64,000 nt of DNA, taken from assembly GCA_965199595.1 (NCBI GenBank), contig OZ241182.1:3534001-3598000 (forward strand). Direction: 5' to 3'. The notes under the pieces were generated by a model. It saw nothing but the letters and a program-made list of their open reading frames with translations. It made no database searches and was not told where the DNA came from. This DNA comes from JBBROS01 sp965199595 (GTDB lineage: Bacteria > Pseudomonadota > Alphaproteobacteria > Acetobacterales > Acetobacteraceae). Positions 18,812 through 27,697 of the stretch are shown piece after piece. The position numbers were made by a program, and so were the translations under genes. Each line of letters starts with the position of its first letter. Position 1 is the stretch's first letter.

Positions 18812-19762
18812 ATGCCCCGTGGCGACCTATTTCCCGAGATCGGGCCTTTCGAGACCGGCTACATGCCGCTCCCGGGCGGGCACGTCATGTACTGGGAGCA
18901 GGCGGGCAACCCGCGCGGCGCCCCGGTGCTGTTCCTGCATGGCGGCCCCGGGGCCGGGGCTGGGGCCGTGCACCGCCGCTTCTTCGACCCGAACTTCTGG
19001 CGTATCGTCATCTTCGACCAGCGCGGTGCCGGACGCTCCCGCCCGCTCGGCAGCCTGGCGCACAACACCACGCCGGACCTGGTGGAGGACATCGAGACGC
19101 TGCGCCGCCACCTGGGCCTGGAACGCTGGCTGCTGTTCGGGGGCTCCTGGGGCAGCACCCTGGCGCTGGCCTATGCGCAGGCCCATGCGGAGCGGGTGCG
19201 CGGCCTGGTGCTGCGCGGCGTGTTCCTGGGGCGCCGGGCCGAGGTGGACTGGTTCCTGGATGGTCTGGGCGCCGTGTTTCCCGATGCCCATGCCGCCTTC
19301 ATCGGCCACCTGACGCCCGAGGAACGCAGCGACGTGCTCGGCGCGTATCTGAAGCGCCTCACCGACCCCGACCCGGCCATCCACATGGCCGCCGCCCGCG
19401 CCTGGTCCGTGTACGAGGGCTCCTGCTCCACCCTGCTGCCCAGCCCGGAGACCGTCGCCTCCTTCGCGCAGGACCGCAGCGCGCTGGGCCTGGCGCGGAT
19501 CGAGGCGCACTACTTCGCGCACGACCTGTTCCTGCCGCCGGGCGGGCTGCTGGGCGGGATGCACCGGATCGGGCACCTGCCCGCCGAGATCGTGCAGGGC
19601 CGCTATGACATGATCTGCCCGGCCCGCACCGCGTTCGAACTCGCCGCCGCCTGGCCCTCCGCGCGCCTGACGGTGATCCCGGATGCCGGGCACTCCGCGC
19701 TCGAACCCGGCGTGCGCCGGGCCCTGGTCTCCGCCGTGGAGCGCTTCCGCCATACCCGGTAG
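18812..19762 (+). CDS. pip: Prolyl aminopeptidase (S33 family)
   Basis: A cytoplasmic alpha/beta hydrolase of 316 residues that removes N-terminal proline from peptides. It shows the oxyanion segment FLHGGPGAG, the marker IFDQRGAGRS, and the nucleophile elbow GGSWGSTLAL, all characteristic of proline iminopeptidases. The C-terminal histidine lies in PDAGHSALE, and the aspartate is expected before it in the GRYDMICP segment. It is followed by an oxidoreductase on the same strand after 51 bases. Confidence 0.93.
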   Translation: MPRGDLFPEIGPFETGYMPLPGGHVMYWEQAGNPRGAPVLFLHGGPGAGAGAVHRRFFDPNFWRIVIFDQRGAGRSRPLGSLAHNTTPDLVEDIETLRRHLGLERWLLFGGSWGSTLALAYAQAHAERVRGLVLRGVFLGRRAEVDWFLDGLGAVFPDAHAAFIGHLTPEERSDVLGAYLKRLTDPDPAIHMAAARAWSVYEGSCSTLLPSPETVASFAQDRSALGLARIEAHYFAHDLFLPPGGLLGGMHRIGHLPAEIVQGRYDMICPARTAFELAAAWPSARLTVIPDAGHSALEPGVRRALVSAVERFRHTR

Positions 19763-19813
19763 TCCGGCAGCCAGGCCTGGTGCATGCTGCCGCCGGGACA
19801 TCTGGGGGACGCC

Positions 19814-20716
19814 ATGAAGGTTGGACTGATCGGGCTGGGCTCGATGGGCATGGGATCGGCGCTGAACCTGGTCGCCAAGGGGCACAGCGTGTTCGGCTGT
19901 GACCTGCGCGCCGCCGCCCTGCAGGAGCTGGAGGCGGCGGGCGGCACCGGCATCGCCAGCCCCGGTGCCCTGCCGGATGGGCTCGATGCGCTGATCGTGT
20001 TCGTGGTGAACGCGGCGCAGGCCGAGGCGGTGCTGTTCGGCCCCGATGCGGCCCTGCCCCGCGTCGCACCCGGCGGCGTCGTGCTGTGCTGCACCACCCT
20101 GGCGCCCGAGATCGCCCGCGGCCTCGCCACGCGGGTGGAGGCGGCCGGGCTGCTGTTCCTGGATGCCCCGGTGTCGGGCGGCTCCACCGGGGCGCGGGCC
20201 GGGTCGATGACGGTGATGGCCAGCGGCAGTGCCGCGGCGTTCGGCCGGGCCGAACCGGTGCTGGAGGCCATCGCCGCCAAGGTCTGGCGCCTGGGCGACG
20301 CGGCCGGGGCGGGCAGCACCATGAAGATGGTGAACCAGCTGCTGGCCGGCGTGCACATCGCCACCGCCGCGGAGGCGATGGCGCTGGCGATCCGCGCCGG
20401 GGCCGATCCGCAGACGGTGTTCGACGTGATCACCACCTCGGCCGGCAACTCCTGGATGTTCCAGAACCGGGTGCCGCACATCCTGGCCGGGGACGACACG
20501 CCGCATTCCTCGGTCAACATCTTCGTGAAGGACCTGGGCATCGTGCTGGACCAGGCGCGCGCGCTGTCCTTCCCGCTGCCGCTGGCCGCCGCGGCGCACC
20601 AGCTGTTCCTCGCCGCCGCCGCCGCCGGGCATGGCGGGCGGGACGACGCCTTCGTCATCCGGGTCTGGGAGGCGCTGGCCGGCATCGCCCTGCCGGCCAA
20701 GCAGGAGGCGCCGTGA
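19814..20716 (+). CDS. NAD(P)-dependent 3-hydroxyisobutyrate-type dehydrogenase (LtnD-like)
   Basis: A beta-hydroxyacid dehydrogenase of 300 residues. The nucleotide-binding loop GLIGLGSMGMG starts at residue 4, the substrate-binding motif is DAPVSGGSTGARAGSM, and the catalytic lysine lies in GSTMKMVNQLLAG. Family members oxidise 3-hydroxyisobutyrate, tartronate or L-threonate. The sequence most resembles the threonate/GarR branch, but this is not certain. MKVGLIG at 19814 is preferred over an upstream ATG at 19784. The stop overlaps the next start by one base. Confidence 0.85.
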   Translation: MKVGLIGLGSMGMGSALNLVAKGHSVFGCDLRAAALQELEAAGGTGIASPGALPDGLDALIVFVVNAAQAEAVLFGPDAALPRVAPGGVVLCCTTLAPEIARGLATRVEAAGLLFLDAPVSGGSTGARAGSMTVMASGSAAAFGRAEPVLEAIAAKVWRLGDAAGAGSTMKMVNQLLAGVHIATAAEAMALAIRAGADPQTVFDVITTSAGNSWMFQNRVPHILAGDDTPHSSVNIFVKDLGIVLDQARALSFPLPLAAAAHQLFLAAAAAGHGGRDDAFVIRVWEALAGIALPAKQEAP

Positions 20717-21513
20717 TGCACGACTGGGGCACCCTGAGCCAGGCGCAGCGGGATGCGCGCTACAACAACAGCGCCGCCGTGCCGAACAGCCCGGCGCTGA
20801 TGGCCGAACTGCGCGCGGCCTCCGAAGCCCGCCGCGCCGAGCAGCCCGCCGGGCTCGACCAGCCCTACGGACCCGGCGCGCGTAACCAGGTGGACCTGTT
20901 CCCCGGCACCGAAGGCGCGCCCTGCCTGGTGTTCATCCACGGCGGCTACTGGCAGCGCAACAGCCGCGACGGCTTCTCCGCCCTGGGCGACGGGGTGCAG
21001 GCGCATGGCTGGTCGGTGGCGCTGCCGGGCTACACCCTGGCGCCGGAGGCCTCGCTGGCGACCATCGTGCGGGAGATCGGCGAGAGCCTCGCGTTCATCC
21101 GCACCAGGGTGAGCGGGCCGATCATGCTCTCCGGCTGGTCCGCCGGCGGGCATCTGGCGGCGATGGGGCTGGGCCACCCGGCGGTGCATGCCGGGCTCGC
21201 CATCTCCGGCGTGTTCGAGCTGGGGCCGGTGCGCGACACCTACCTCAACGAGAAGCTGCGGCTGACGGATGACGAGATCGAGACGCTCTCCCCGCTGCGC
21301 CTGCCGGTGGGGCCGAAGCCGCTGGCTGTCGCCTATGGCACGGCGGAGCTGCCGCCGCTGGTCTCGGACAGCCGGGCGCTGAACTACCACCGCTCTGCCG
21401 CACATGCGCCGGGTCCGCTGATCCCCGGGGCGGGGATGAACCACTTCACCGTGCTGGACGGCCTGCGCAGCCGCGACGGGCAGCTGACCCGCGCGCTGCT
21501 CGACCTGGTATGA
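20716..21513 (+). CDS. Alpha/beta hydrolase, arylformamidase/BD-FAE type
   Basis: A 265-residue hydrolase. FIHGGYWQRN is the oxyanion-hole motif of arylformamidase-like esterases, and SGWSAGGHLAAM is the nucleophile elbow. The terminal histidine is in AGMNHFTVLDGL. The substrate could be a formyl-aryl amide or a small ester. ATG 20716 overlaps the upstream stop (TGATG), so it is cotranslated with the dehydrogenase, which suggests a shared catabolic pathway. Confidence 0.82.
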   Translation: MHDWGTLSQAQRDARYNNSAAVPNSPALMAELRAASEARRAEQPAGLDQPYGPGARNQVDLFPGTEGAPCLVFIHGGYWQRNSRDGFSALGDGVQAHGWSVALPGYTLAPEASLATIVREIGESLAFIRTRVSGPIMLSGWSAGGHLAAMGLGHPAVHAGLAISGVFELGPVRDTYLNEKLRLTDDEIETLSPLRLPVGPKPLAVAYGTAELPPLVSDSRALNYHRSAAHAPGPLIPGAGMNHFTVLDGLRSRDGQLTRALLDLV

Positions 21514-21570
21514 CGCCCGCCCGCGGGCGGCCCTCGCGAACGATGCCGGCAGCGTTGCGCTCATCTTTTC

Positions 21571-21587
21571 GTGAGATAGAATCTCAC
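21571..21587. promoter_or_regulatory. Palindromic operator candidate upstream of the first beta-helix gene
   Basis: A perfect 7-bp inverted repeat, GTGAGAT and ATCTCAC around a 3-base AGA spacer, sits in an AT-rich patch 84 bases before the ATG at 21671. The size and spacing suit a dimeric repressor. A weaker CTCAA/TTGAG repeat follows at about 21603-21619. No regulator gene lies next to it, so the cognate protein is unknown. Confidence 0.4.
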
Positions 21588-21670
21588 AATCCGCGCGTTT
21601 GTCTCAAATTAAGGATTGAGCGTCATTTTGGTCTCAGCCGGGAACAACCCCGGTTGCGGAGATCAGCGTC

Positions 21671-24430
21671 ATGGCCACCCTCACCGTCGGCACCGGCAAG
21701 CAGTATGCCACCATCAGCACGGCATTGGACGCAGCGCGGGACGGCGATGTGGTCGCGGTGTCCAGCGGCATCTACCTCAATGATTTCGCCACCATCCGCA
21801 GCAAGGTCTCGCTGACGGCGGTGGGCGGCAAGGTGACGCTGCAGGCCACCACGGCGCTGGCCCCGGGCAAGGCGCTGCTGACGGCGACGACGGATGCGGT
21901 CATCGACGGATTCGTGTTCGCGGGCGCCCGCGCGGCGGACGGCACCGCGGCCGGGCTGCTGGGCACCGGCGGCGCGCTGACGGTGCGCAACAGCCTGTTC
22001 ACCGGCAACCAGACCGGGCTGCTGGTCCAGGCCAGCGCGGCGGGCACGGTGCTGATCCAGGCCTCGGAGTTCGCCGGCAACGGGGCGGGGGATGGCTTTT
22101 CGGGCAACATCAACGTGGGCGCGGTGGCGTCGCTGACCATCCAGGACAGCTTCATCCACGACGCGCTGGGCGGCGACGAGGTGAAGAGCGCGGCCAGGGC
22201 GACGACCATCACCGGCAGCCGCATCATGGACAGCACCGCCGCGGTGCCGGCCGCCATCCCTGTCGGCACGCCGGTCGCCAACGTGAACCTGCCGAAGGGC
22301 GGCGTCGTGGTGATCCAGAACAGCGTGATCGAGAAGGCCGCCGCCGCCGGGCCGGTCATCCGCCTGGGCGGGGACACCGCCTATGCCGTGACCTCGCTGA
22401 GCGTCAGCGGCGACACCATCGTCGCGGACCGGCCGAACGCCACGCTGGTGCAGAACAGCACCACCGCCGTGGCCACCCTCAATGCCAACCAGCTCTATGG
22501 ATTTGCCAACATCGCCACCGGCCTGGCCGTGCAGTCCGCCAACACCGTGCTGGCCGCGCGGCCCACGCTCTCCACCGCCCCGCTGGTGGTGGCGCCGGTC
22601 TTCGCGACGGTCGTTGCGCCAGTCGTCGCAACACCAATGACGCCCGCCGTCACGTCGATCGTCGCCGCAACGGTCCCGACAGTGACCGAATACGGCCGGG
22701 CCGGTGCCGTGGTGGCGAATGGCACGATCCTGACGGTCGGTGCCGCCGGAACCTACCAGACGCTGGGCGCGGCGCTGGCCGTGGCGAAGGACGGTGACAC
22801 CATCCGCGTCGCCGCCGGCACCTATGCCGATGCCGGCGTCACCATCAGCCACAAGCTCATCATCGAGGGCGCCGGCGGCATGGCCCGCTTCGTCGCCAGC
22901 GGCACCCCGGCCAACGGCCTTGCCCAGATCACCACCACCACGGACGTGACCCTGCGCAACATCGAGGTGACGGGCGCGGCCGTGATGGGCGGCGTCGCGG
23001 CCGGCATCCGTGACCAGGGCGGCAACCTCACGCTGGTGAACAGCTACATCCACGACAACCAGGCCGGGCTGGTGGCGGACAAGGGCGCCGGCACGATCGG
23101 CATCTACGACTCGGAGCTGGCGCGCAACGGCACCGCCGATGCCCGTGGCGCCAACCTGGATGTGGCGGGGATCACCGCCCTCACCCTCCGCAACGACTGG
23201 GTGCATGCGGCGGTGGGCGGCGGCGAGGTGCGCAGCCGGGCCGCCAGCACGGTGATCGACGCGAGCCGCATCCTGCAGACCGCGGGCAGCGGCGCCCATG
23301 CAATCGACCTGCCGCAGGCGGGCCGGGTCAGCATCACCGGCAGCGTGGTGGAGAAGGCGGCGGGCAGCCTGGGCGGCGCGCTGGTGCACGTGGGCGGTGA
23401 CACGCTGCTGCCCGGCAGCGCCGTGACCCTGTCCGGCGACACGCTGATCAGCGACGTGACCGCGGCGGCGACCCGGTTCGTGGTGGCGGAGCCGGGGTCC
23501 GGCAGCGTGGCGCTGTCCGGCGTGGGCTTCCAGGGCGGCATCGCCGGCAGCGTGCAGGCCAGCGGCGCCACCAGCACCGGCGCGCTGGCGCGCACCGGGC
23601 TTTCGGTCGCGACCACCACGCCCTGGGGCGCCAAGGGTGCCGCGGCGGCCGGCGCGCTGAGCTTCGCCACCCCCGCGGCCGCCACGGCGCATGGCGTGCT
23701 GGTCCTGCGCATCTCCGGCGACGCCTATCACGGCAACGCCCAGTTCACCCTGTCCGTGGACGGGGTGCAGGTCGGTGACACGCTGACCGCCACCGCGGCC
23801 CATGGCAGCCAGCAGTCGCAGTCCTTCACCGTCGCCGGGGAGTTCGCGCCGGGACCGCATGTGGTGGGGGTCAGCCTGGTCAACGACCTGTCCGGCACCG
23901 CGCCCGGCGAGGACCGCAACCTGTTCGTCGATGGCATCGGCTTCAACGGCGTCGACATGCACCAGACGGCGGCGCTGACCGCCAACGGCACCGCCCTGTT
24001 CGCCACCGGGGCGGTTGCGCGCCCCACGCCGATCGTCGTGAACCTGTCGGAGGACGCCTGGAAGGGGGATGCCCAGGCGCTGATCTCGATCGACGGCAAG
24101 CTGCAGGACGGCCTGGTGACCGTCACCGCGTCGCACGCCGCCGGCAAGACCCAGGCGATGAGCTTCCTCACCGACCTGGTGCCCGGCGCCCACACCGTCG
24201 CCGTCACCTACCTGAACGACATCTCGGCCGGGCCCGGGCAGGACCGGAACCTGTATGTCGACTCGATGGACATTGCCGGGGTCCGCGCCACCATGGCGGC
24301 GGCGGCGCTGCGCACGAACGGCACCAGCACCTACGCCTTCACGGTGGCGCCGCCCCCGGCTGCGAACGCCGGGCTGTTCCTGACGGCGGGCCTGCCGCAG
24401 GCGGCGTCGCTGCTGGTGCCGCTTGGCTAG
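21671..24430 (+). CDS. Large double beta-helix protein with two C-terminal CBM60-like domains
   Basis: A 919-residue protein built from duplicated units. Two right-handed beta-helix domains, about residues 1-300 and 353-640, each open with a TLTVGTG-type strand and a DGD turn. A Val/Ala/Pro-rich linker (about 305-350) joins them. Two carbohydrate-binding-like domains of the CBM60 type follow at about 673-770 and 786-885, marked by DAYHGNAQ and DAWKGDAQ early and by EDRNLFVD and QDRNLYVD at the end. There is no signal peptide, so export, if it occurs, would use a type I or other leaderless route (inference). A Shine-Dalgarno GGAGAT 7 bases upstream supports ATG 21671. A shorter paralog lies at 58815-60587. 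Confidence 0.8.
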   Translation: MATLTVGTGKQYATISTALDAARDGDVVAVSSGIYLNDFATIRSKVSLTAVGGKVTLQATTALAPGKALLTATTDAVIDGFVFAGARAADGTAAGLLGTGGALTVRNSLFTGNQTGLLVQASAAGTVLIQASEFAGNGAGDGFSGNINVGAVASLTIQDSFIHDALGGDEVKSAARATTITGSRIMDSTAAVPAAIPVGTPVANVNLPKGGVVVIQNSVIEKAAAAGPVIRLGGDTAYAVTSLSVSGDTIVADRPNATLVQNSTTAVATLNANQLYGFANIATGLAVQSANTVLAARPTLSTAPLVVAPVFATVVAPVVATPMTPAVTSIVAATVPTVTEYGRAGAVVANGTILTVGAAGTYQTLGAALAVAKDGDTIRVAAGTYADAGVTISHKLIIEGAGGMARFVASGTPANGLAQITTTTDVTLRNIEVTGAAVMGGVAAGIRDQGGNLTLVNSYIHDNQAGLVADKGAGTIGIYDSELARNGTADARGANLDVAGITALTLRNDWVHAAVGGGEVRSRAASTVIDASRILQTAGSGAHAIDLPQAGRVSITGSVVEKAAGSLGGALVHVGGDTLLPGSAVTLSGDTLISDVTAAATRFVVAEPGSGSVALSGVGFQGGIAGSVQASGATSTGALARTGLSVATTTPWGAKGAAAAGALSFATPAAATAHGVLVLRISGDAYHGNAQFTLSVDGVQVGDTLTATAAHGSQQSQSFTVAGEFAPGPHVVGVSLVNDLSGTAPGEDRNLFVDGIGFNGVDMHQTAALTANGTALFATGAVARPTPIVVNLSEDAWKGDAQALISIDGKLQDGLVTVTASHAAGKTQAMSFLTDLVPGAHTVAVTYLNDISAGPGQDRNLYVDSMDIAGVRATMAAAALRTNGTSTYAFTVAPPPAANAGLFLTAGLPQAASLLVPLG

Positions 24431-26298
24431 TCCCGCGTGCCCACCAGCGCGGCGGTGATGCGCCGCGCGAAGGCAGTGGGGTCGGCCGGCAACTCGCCAT
24501 CCTGCACCCGCGCCACGTCGAACAGCAGGTGCGCCGCATCATCCAGCGCGTCCCCCGCATCCGCCCGCGCCGCCAGGCTGCGGATCAGCGGGTGCCGGGC
24601 ATTCAGCTCCAGCGTCGGCGGCATCGCGAAGCCCTGACGGCCGGCCCGGCGCAGCAGCCGCTGCATCTGCAGGTCCGGCCCGAACCCACCCGCCGCCAGC
24701 ACAACGGCGCTGTCCACCAGCCGGTCCGTCGCGGCCACACCACCCACGGCGTCGCCCAGCGCGGCCTTCAGCGCCTCGATCAGCTTCTCGACATCCGCAG
24801 CCTCACCTTCCGGCGCCTCGGTGGGCGCGAGCTTCGTGAGATCGGCGGCACCCTGGGTCACGCTCTTGAGCGGCTTGTTGTCGAAGGCGGCCAGACGCTC
24901 CGGCCAGAAGGCGTCCACCTGGTCGGTCAGCAGCAGCACCTCAATGCCCCGGGCGCGGAACCCTTCCAGCTGCGGCGACTTCGCCAGCACCTCGGCATCG
25001 TCCCCGGCCAGGAAATAGATCGCTTCCTGCTCCGGCTTCATACGGCCCACATAGTCTGCGAGCCCGGTCAGCCCCTCGGCGCCCGAGGAGCGGAACCGCA
25101 TCAGCCCGGCCAGCTCCTGCCGGTGCTCGGTATCCTCCCACACGCCCTCCTTCAGCACCGGGCCAAAGGCGTCCCAGAACTTGGCGTAGTCCTCGGCGTC
25201 CTTGGACCGGGTCTTGAGCTCGCCGAGCACGCGGCTGGTCACGGCCTTGCGGATGCGGGCCAGCACCGGCGTCGCCTGCAGCATCTCGCGGCTGACGTTC
25301 AGCGGCAGGTCCTCGGTGTCCACCACGCCCTGCACGAAGCGGGCCCAGGGCGGCAGCAGCGCCGCCTCGTCGGTGATGAACATGCGTCGGACATGCAGGC
25401 GGATGCGGCTCTCGCGCTGGCCCTCCACCGGCTCGAACGGGCGCATCCCGGGGATGAACAGCAGGGCGGTGAACTCCATTGCCCCCTCCGCCCGCCAGTG
25501 CAGCGTGGCCCAGGGCTCGTCATAGGCGTGGGCGATGTGGTGGTAGAACTCCTTGTACTGCTCCGGCGTCACCTCGGATTTGGACTTGCGCCACAGCGCG
25601 GTGCCCTCGTTGGCGGGCTTCTCCTCGCCATCGGCGAGGACCAGGATCGGGACCGTGATGTGGTCGGCCCACTTCTTGATGATCGTCTCGAGCCGGATCG
25701 GCTCCAGGAACTCGGCCGCGTCCTCCTTGGTGTGCAGCACGATGGTGGTGCCGGCCTCCGCGCGCGCGCCTTCCGAGAGCGTGAAGGCGCCGCCGCCATC
25801 CGAGGCCCAGGTCCACACCTCGTCGCTGCCGGCCCGGCGGCTGGTCACCTCGACCCGGTCCGCCACCATGAACGCGGAGTAGAAGCCGACGCCGAACTGG
25901 CCGATCAGGCTGACCTTGTCCTCCGGCTTGGTGTCGGTGCGCTTGGCCATCTCCGCCCCGAACGCGCGGGTGCCGGACCGGGCGATGGTGCCCAGGTTCT
26001 GCACCATCTCCTCCTTGCCCATCCCCACGCCGGCATCGGCGATGGTGATGGTGCGCGCCTCCTTGTCCGGCGTGATGCGGATGGCGGCGTCGGCGGGCGG
26101 GGTCAGCGCGGCGTCGGTCAGCGCCTCGAACCGGCGGCGGTCGGTCGCGTCCGCGGCATTGGCCACCAGCTCGCGCAGGAAGATCTCGCGGTCCGAATAC
26201 AGCGCATGCACCACCAGGTCGAGCAGGCGTCCAACCTCGGCGCTGAACTCGTGACGCTCGGTCGGCGCGGCGGGGGGTCGGTCAGTCGTCTCGCTCAT
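24427..26298 (-). CDS. htpG: Molecular chaperone HtpG (Hsp90)
   Basis: The cytoplasmic Hsp90 chaperone, 623 residues. The GHKL ATPase domain is shown by SDREIFLRELVANAADA, DAGVGMGKEEM and GQFGVGFYSAFMVAD. The middle domain contains the conserved LPLNVSREMLQ. The usual NASDA is NAADA here, a mild change near the ATP site. The C-terminal dimerisation domain ends the gene, which overlaps the beta-helix gene stop by 4 bases (convergent). A heat-shock-like promoter lies just upstream. Confidence 0.96.
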   Translation of the reverse strand: MSETTDRPPAAPTERHEFSAEVGRLLDLVVHALYSDREIFLRELVANAADATDRRRFEALTDAALTPPADAAIRITPDKEARTITIADAGVGMGKEEMVQNLGTIARSGTRAFGAEMAKRTDTKPEDKVSLIGQFGVGFYSAFMVADRVEVTSRRAGSDEVWTWASDGGGAFTLSEGARAEAGTTIVLHTKEDAAEFLEPIRLETIIKKWADHITVPILVLADGEEKPANEGTALWRKSKSEVTPEQYKEFYHHIAHAYDEPWATLHWRAEGAMEFTALLFIPGMRPFEPVEGQRESRIRLHVRRMFITDEAALLPPWARFVQGVVDTEDLPLNVSREMLQATPVLARIRKAVTSRVLGELKTRSKDAEDYAKFWDAFGPVLKEGVWEDTEHRQELAGLMRFRSSGAEGLTGLADYVGRMKPEQEAIYFLAGDDAEVLAKSPQLEGFRARGIEVLLLTDQVDAFWPERLAAFDNKPLKSVTQGAADLTKLAPTEAPEGEAADVEKLIEALKAALGDAVGGVAATDRLVDSAVVLAAGGFGPDLQMQRLLRRAGRQGFAMPPTLELNARHPLIRSLAARADAGDALDDAAHLLFDVARVQDGELPADPTAFARRITAALVGTRD

Positions 26299-26323
26299 AA
26301 CGCCCTCATTGGTTCGAGGGCCG

Positions 26324-26352
26324 ATATGTCGCCCGACCCGCCCGTTTTCAAC
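26324..26352 (-). promoter_or_regulatory. Candidate sigma-32 heat-shock promoter of htpG
   Basis: Read on the minus strand, GTTGAAA (26352-26346) is separated by 14 bases from CGACATAT (26331-26324), 25 bases before the htpG ATG. These resemble the enterobacterial CTTGAAA and CCCCATAT elements, each with one or two differences. The position suits a short leader. This is a visual match only. Confidence 0.45.
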
Positions 26353-26419
26353 CTGGTTCTTCAGCTTGCAATGAACTCCCGGCGCTGTTCGGACCGGGGG
26401 TGCTGATCGAACCTCGCGG

Positions 26420-26635
26420 CTATTTGGCCGGCGGCACCGGCGCCGGGGCTGGCGTGGAGGCCGGCTTCTGGTTCTCGTTCAGTTGCGCCTTGTTCAGGTC
26501 ATCCACCTTGCTGTTGCCGGTGTCGTTGCCCTTGTCATTGGCCTTGTTCACGTTCTCATAGGGATGGTCCGCGTTGGCGGCCCATGCCGGTGCCGCGACC
26601 AGGATCAGTCCCGTAATCAGGAGCGCGCGCATCAC
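26420..26635 (-). CDS. Small secreted protein, paralog A of a tandem pair
   Basis: A 71-residue protein with a signal peptide that ends near PAWA and a mature part of about 50 residues. It shares ADHPYENVNKANDKGNDTGN with the upstream gene's ARHPYSNVDRSNDNGGDTGD. It ends in a Pro/Ala-rich tail (APAPVPPAK). No cysteines and no known family. The start codon overlaps the upstream stop by 4 bases, so the two are coupled. Confidence 0.7.
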   Translation of the reverse strand: MMRALLITGLILVAAPAWAANADHPYENVNKANDKGNDTGNSKVDDLNKAQLNENQKPASTPAPAPVPPAK

Positions 26636-26937
26636 CGGCCCATTCGCGGCTGATACAGCGGGGCACCCATCATCGGCGGCGGCGCATAGCCGGGTCCGGG
26701 ATAGGGCTGGGCACCATACGGCGGCGCTGCATACACGGTGCCGCTCTGACTGCGCACACTGTCGAGCTGCTGCTGGTTGAGCCGCTCGACCTGGCTGTCA
26801 CCAGTGTCGCCGCCGTTATCGTTGGAGCGATCGACGTTGCTGTAGGGATGGCGGGCGTTGGCGGCGACCGAGGGCACGCCATACAGCGCAACCCCGAGAG
26901 CGACGGCCAGGCCCAGGCTGGTGTTGAGTGTTTTCAT
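26632..26937 (-). CDS. Small secreted protein, paralog B of a tandem pair
   Basis: A 101-residue exported protein with a signal peptide that ends near SVAANA. The conserved core HPYSNVDRSNDNGGDTGDS plus RLNQQQLD matches paralog A, and is followed by a Pro/Tyr/Gly-rich tail (YPGPGYAPPPMMG). The two genes look like a recent duplication and probably act in the envelope or periplasm. A 7-bp hairpin (26965-26982) lies in the leader between trpF and this gene. Confidence 0.7.
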   Translation of the reverse strand: MKTLNTSLGLAVALGVALYGVPSVAANARHPYSNVDRSNDNGGDTGDSQVERLNQQQLDSVRSQSGTVYAAPPYGAQPYPGPGYAPPPMMGAPLYQPRMGR

Positions 26938-27039
26938 GCTGCTGCCTCACGAAGGAGATCGTCTCATCGGCAAACGCCGATGCGTTCGGAACGATCCATC
27001 CCATCAATCGATGTTGAACCGATCCGCCGGCACGTCGCG

Positions 27040-27687
27040 CTACAGCGTGCGTCCAGCCGGTTCGCAGGCACCGCGGGCCGCCGCCACGAAGGCGTGGATC
27101 AGGGCCGGGTCCTTGACGCCGCGGCTGCGCTCGACGCCGGAGGAGACGTCCACGCCCGGAGCCCCGGTGATGCGGATGGCGGCGGCGACCGTCTTGGGCG
27201 TGAGGCCGCCGGCCAGCATCCAGGGCAGCGGCGCCTGCCAGCCGTGCAGCACCGACCAGTCGAAGGCGGTGGCGTTGCCGCCGGGCAGCGTGGCGTCCGG
27301 CGGCGCCTTGTGGTCCAGCAACAGGCGGCTCACGCCCGGCGCGGCGGCGGGCAGGTCCGCGGCGGCGGCGATGCCGATGGCGAGCCAGACCGCGACGCCG
27401 AAGCGCTGCTGGATCTCCGCACCCCGGGCCGGAGCGGCATGCACCTGTAGCGCCTGCAACGGCACCTGCGCCAGGATCGCGGTGATCTCGGCATCCGTGG
27501 GATCGACCACCAGGCCGACCGGCTTCGGACCATCCGGGTGCCGCTCGGCCAGGGCGGCGGCCTCCGCCGGCAGCACCGCACGGGGCGAGGACGCGAAGAA
27601 CACGAAGCCCACCCATTCGGCTCCGGCCCCGGCCGCCGCGTCCATGGCAGCCGGGTCGCGGATGCCGCAGATCTTGACCTCCGTCAT
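27040..27687 (-). CDS. trpF: Phosphoribosylanthranilate isomerase TrpF
   Basis: TrpF catalyses the third step of tryptophan synthesis from chorismate. The (beta/alpha)8 protein of 215 residues begins with VKICGIRDP, which holds the catalytic cysteine. The acid is expected in the LLLDHKAPP strand, and GGLTPKTV and VDVSSGVERSRGVKD form the phosphate site. trpA and trpB, often next to it, are not in the window. It follows the LapA-like gene after 10 bases, within the rpsA-sppA-ihfB-lapA-trpF order common in alphaproteobacteria. Confidence 0.95.
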   Translation of the reverse strand: MTEVKICGIRDPAAMDAAAGAGAEWVGFVFFASSPRAVLPAEAAALAERHPDGPKPVGLVVDPTDAEITAILAQVPLQALQVHAAPARGAEIQQRFGVAVWLAIGIAAAADLPAAAPGVSRLLLDHKAPPDATLPGGNATAFDWSVLHGWQAPLPWMLAGGLTPKTVAAAIRITGAPGVDVSSGVERSRGVKDPALIHAFVAAARGACEPAGRTL

Positions 27688-27697
27688 GCGGCGAAAA

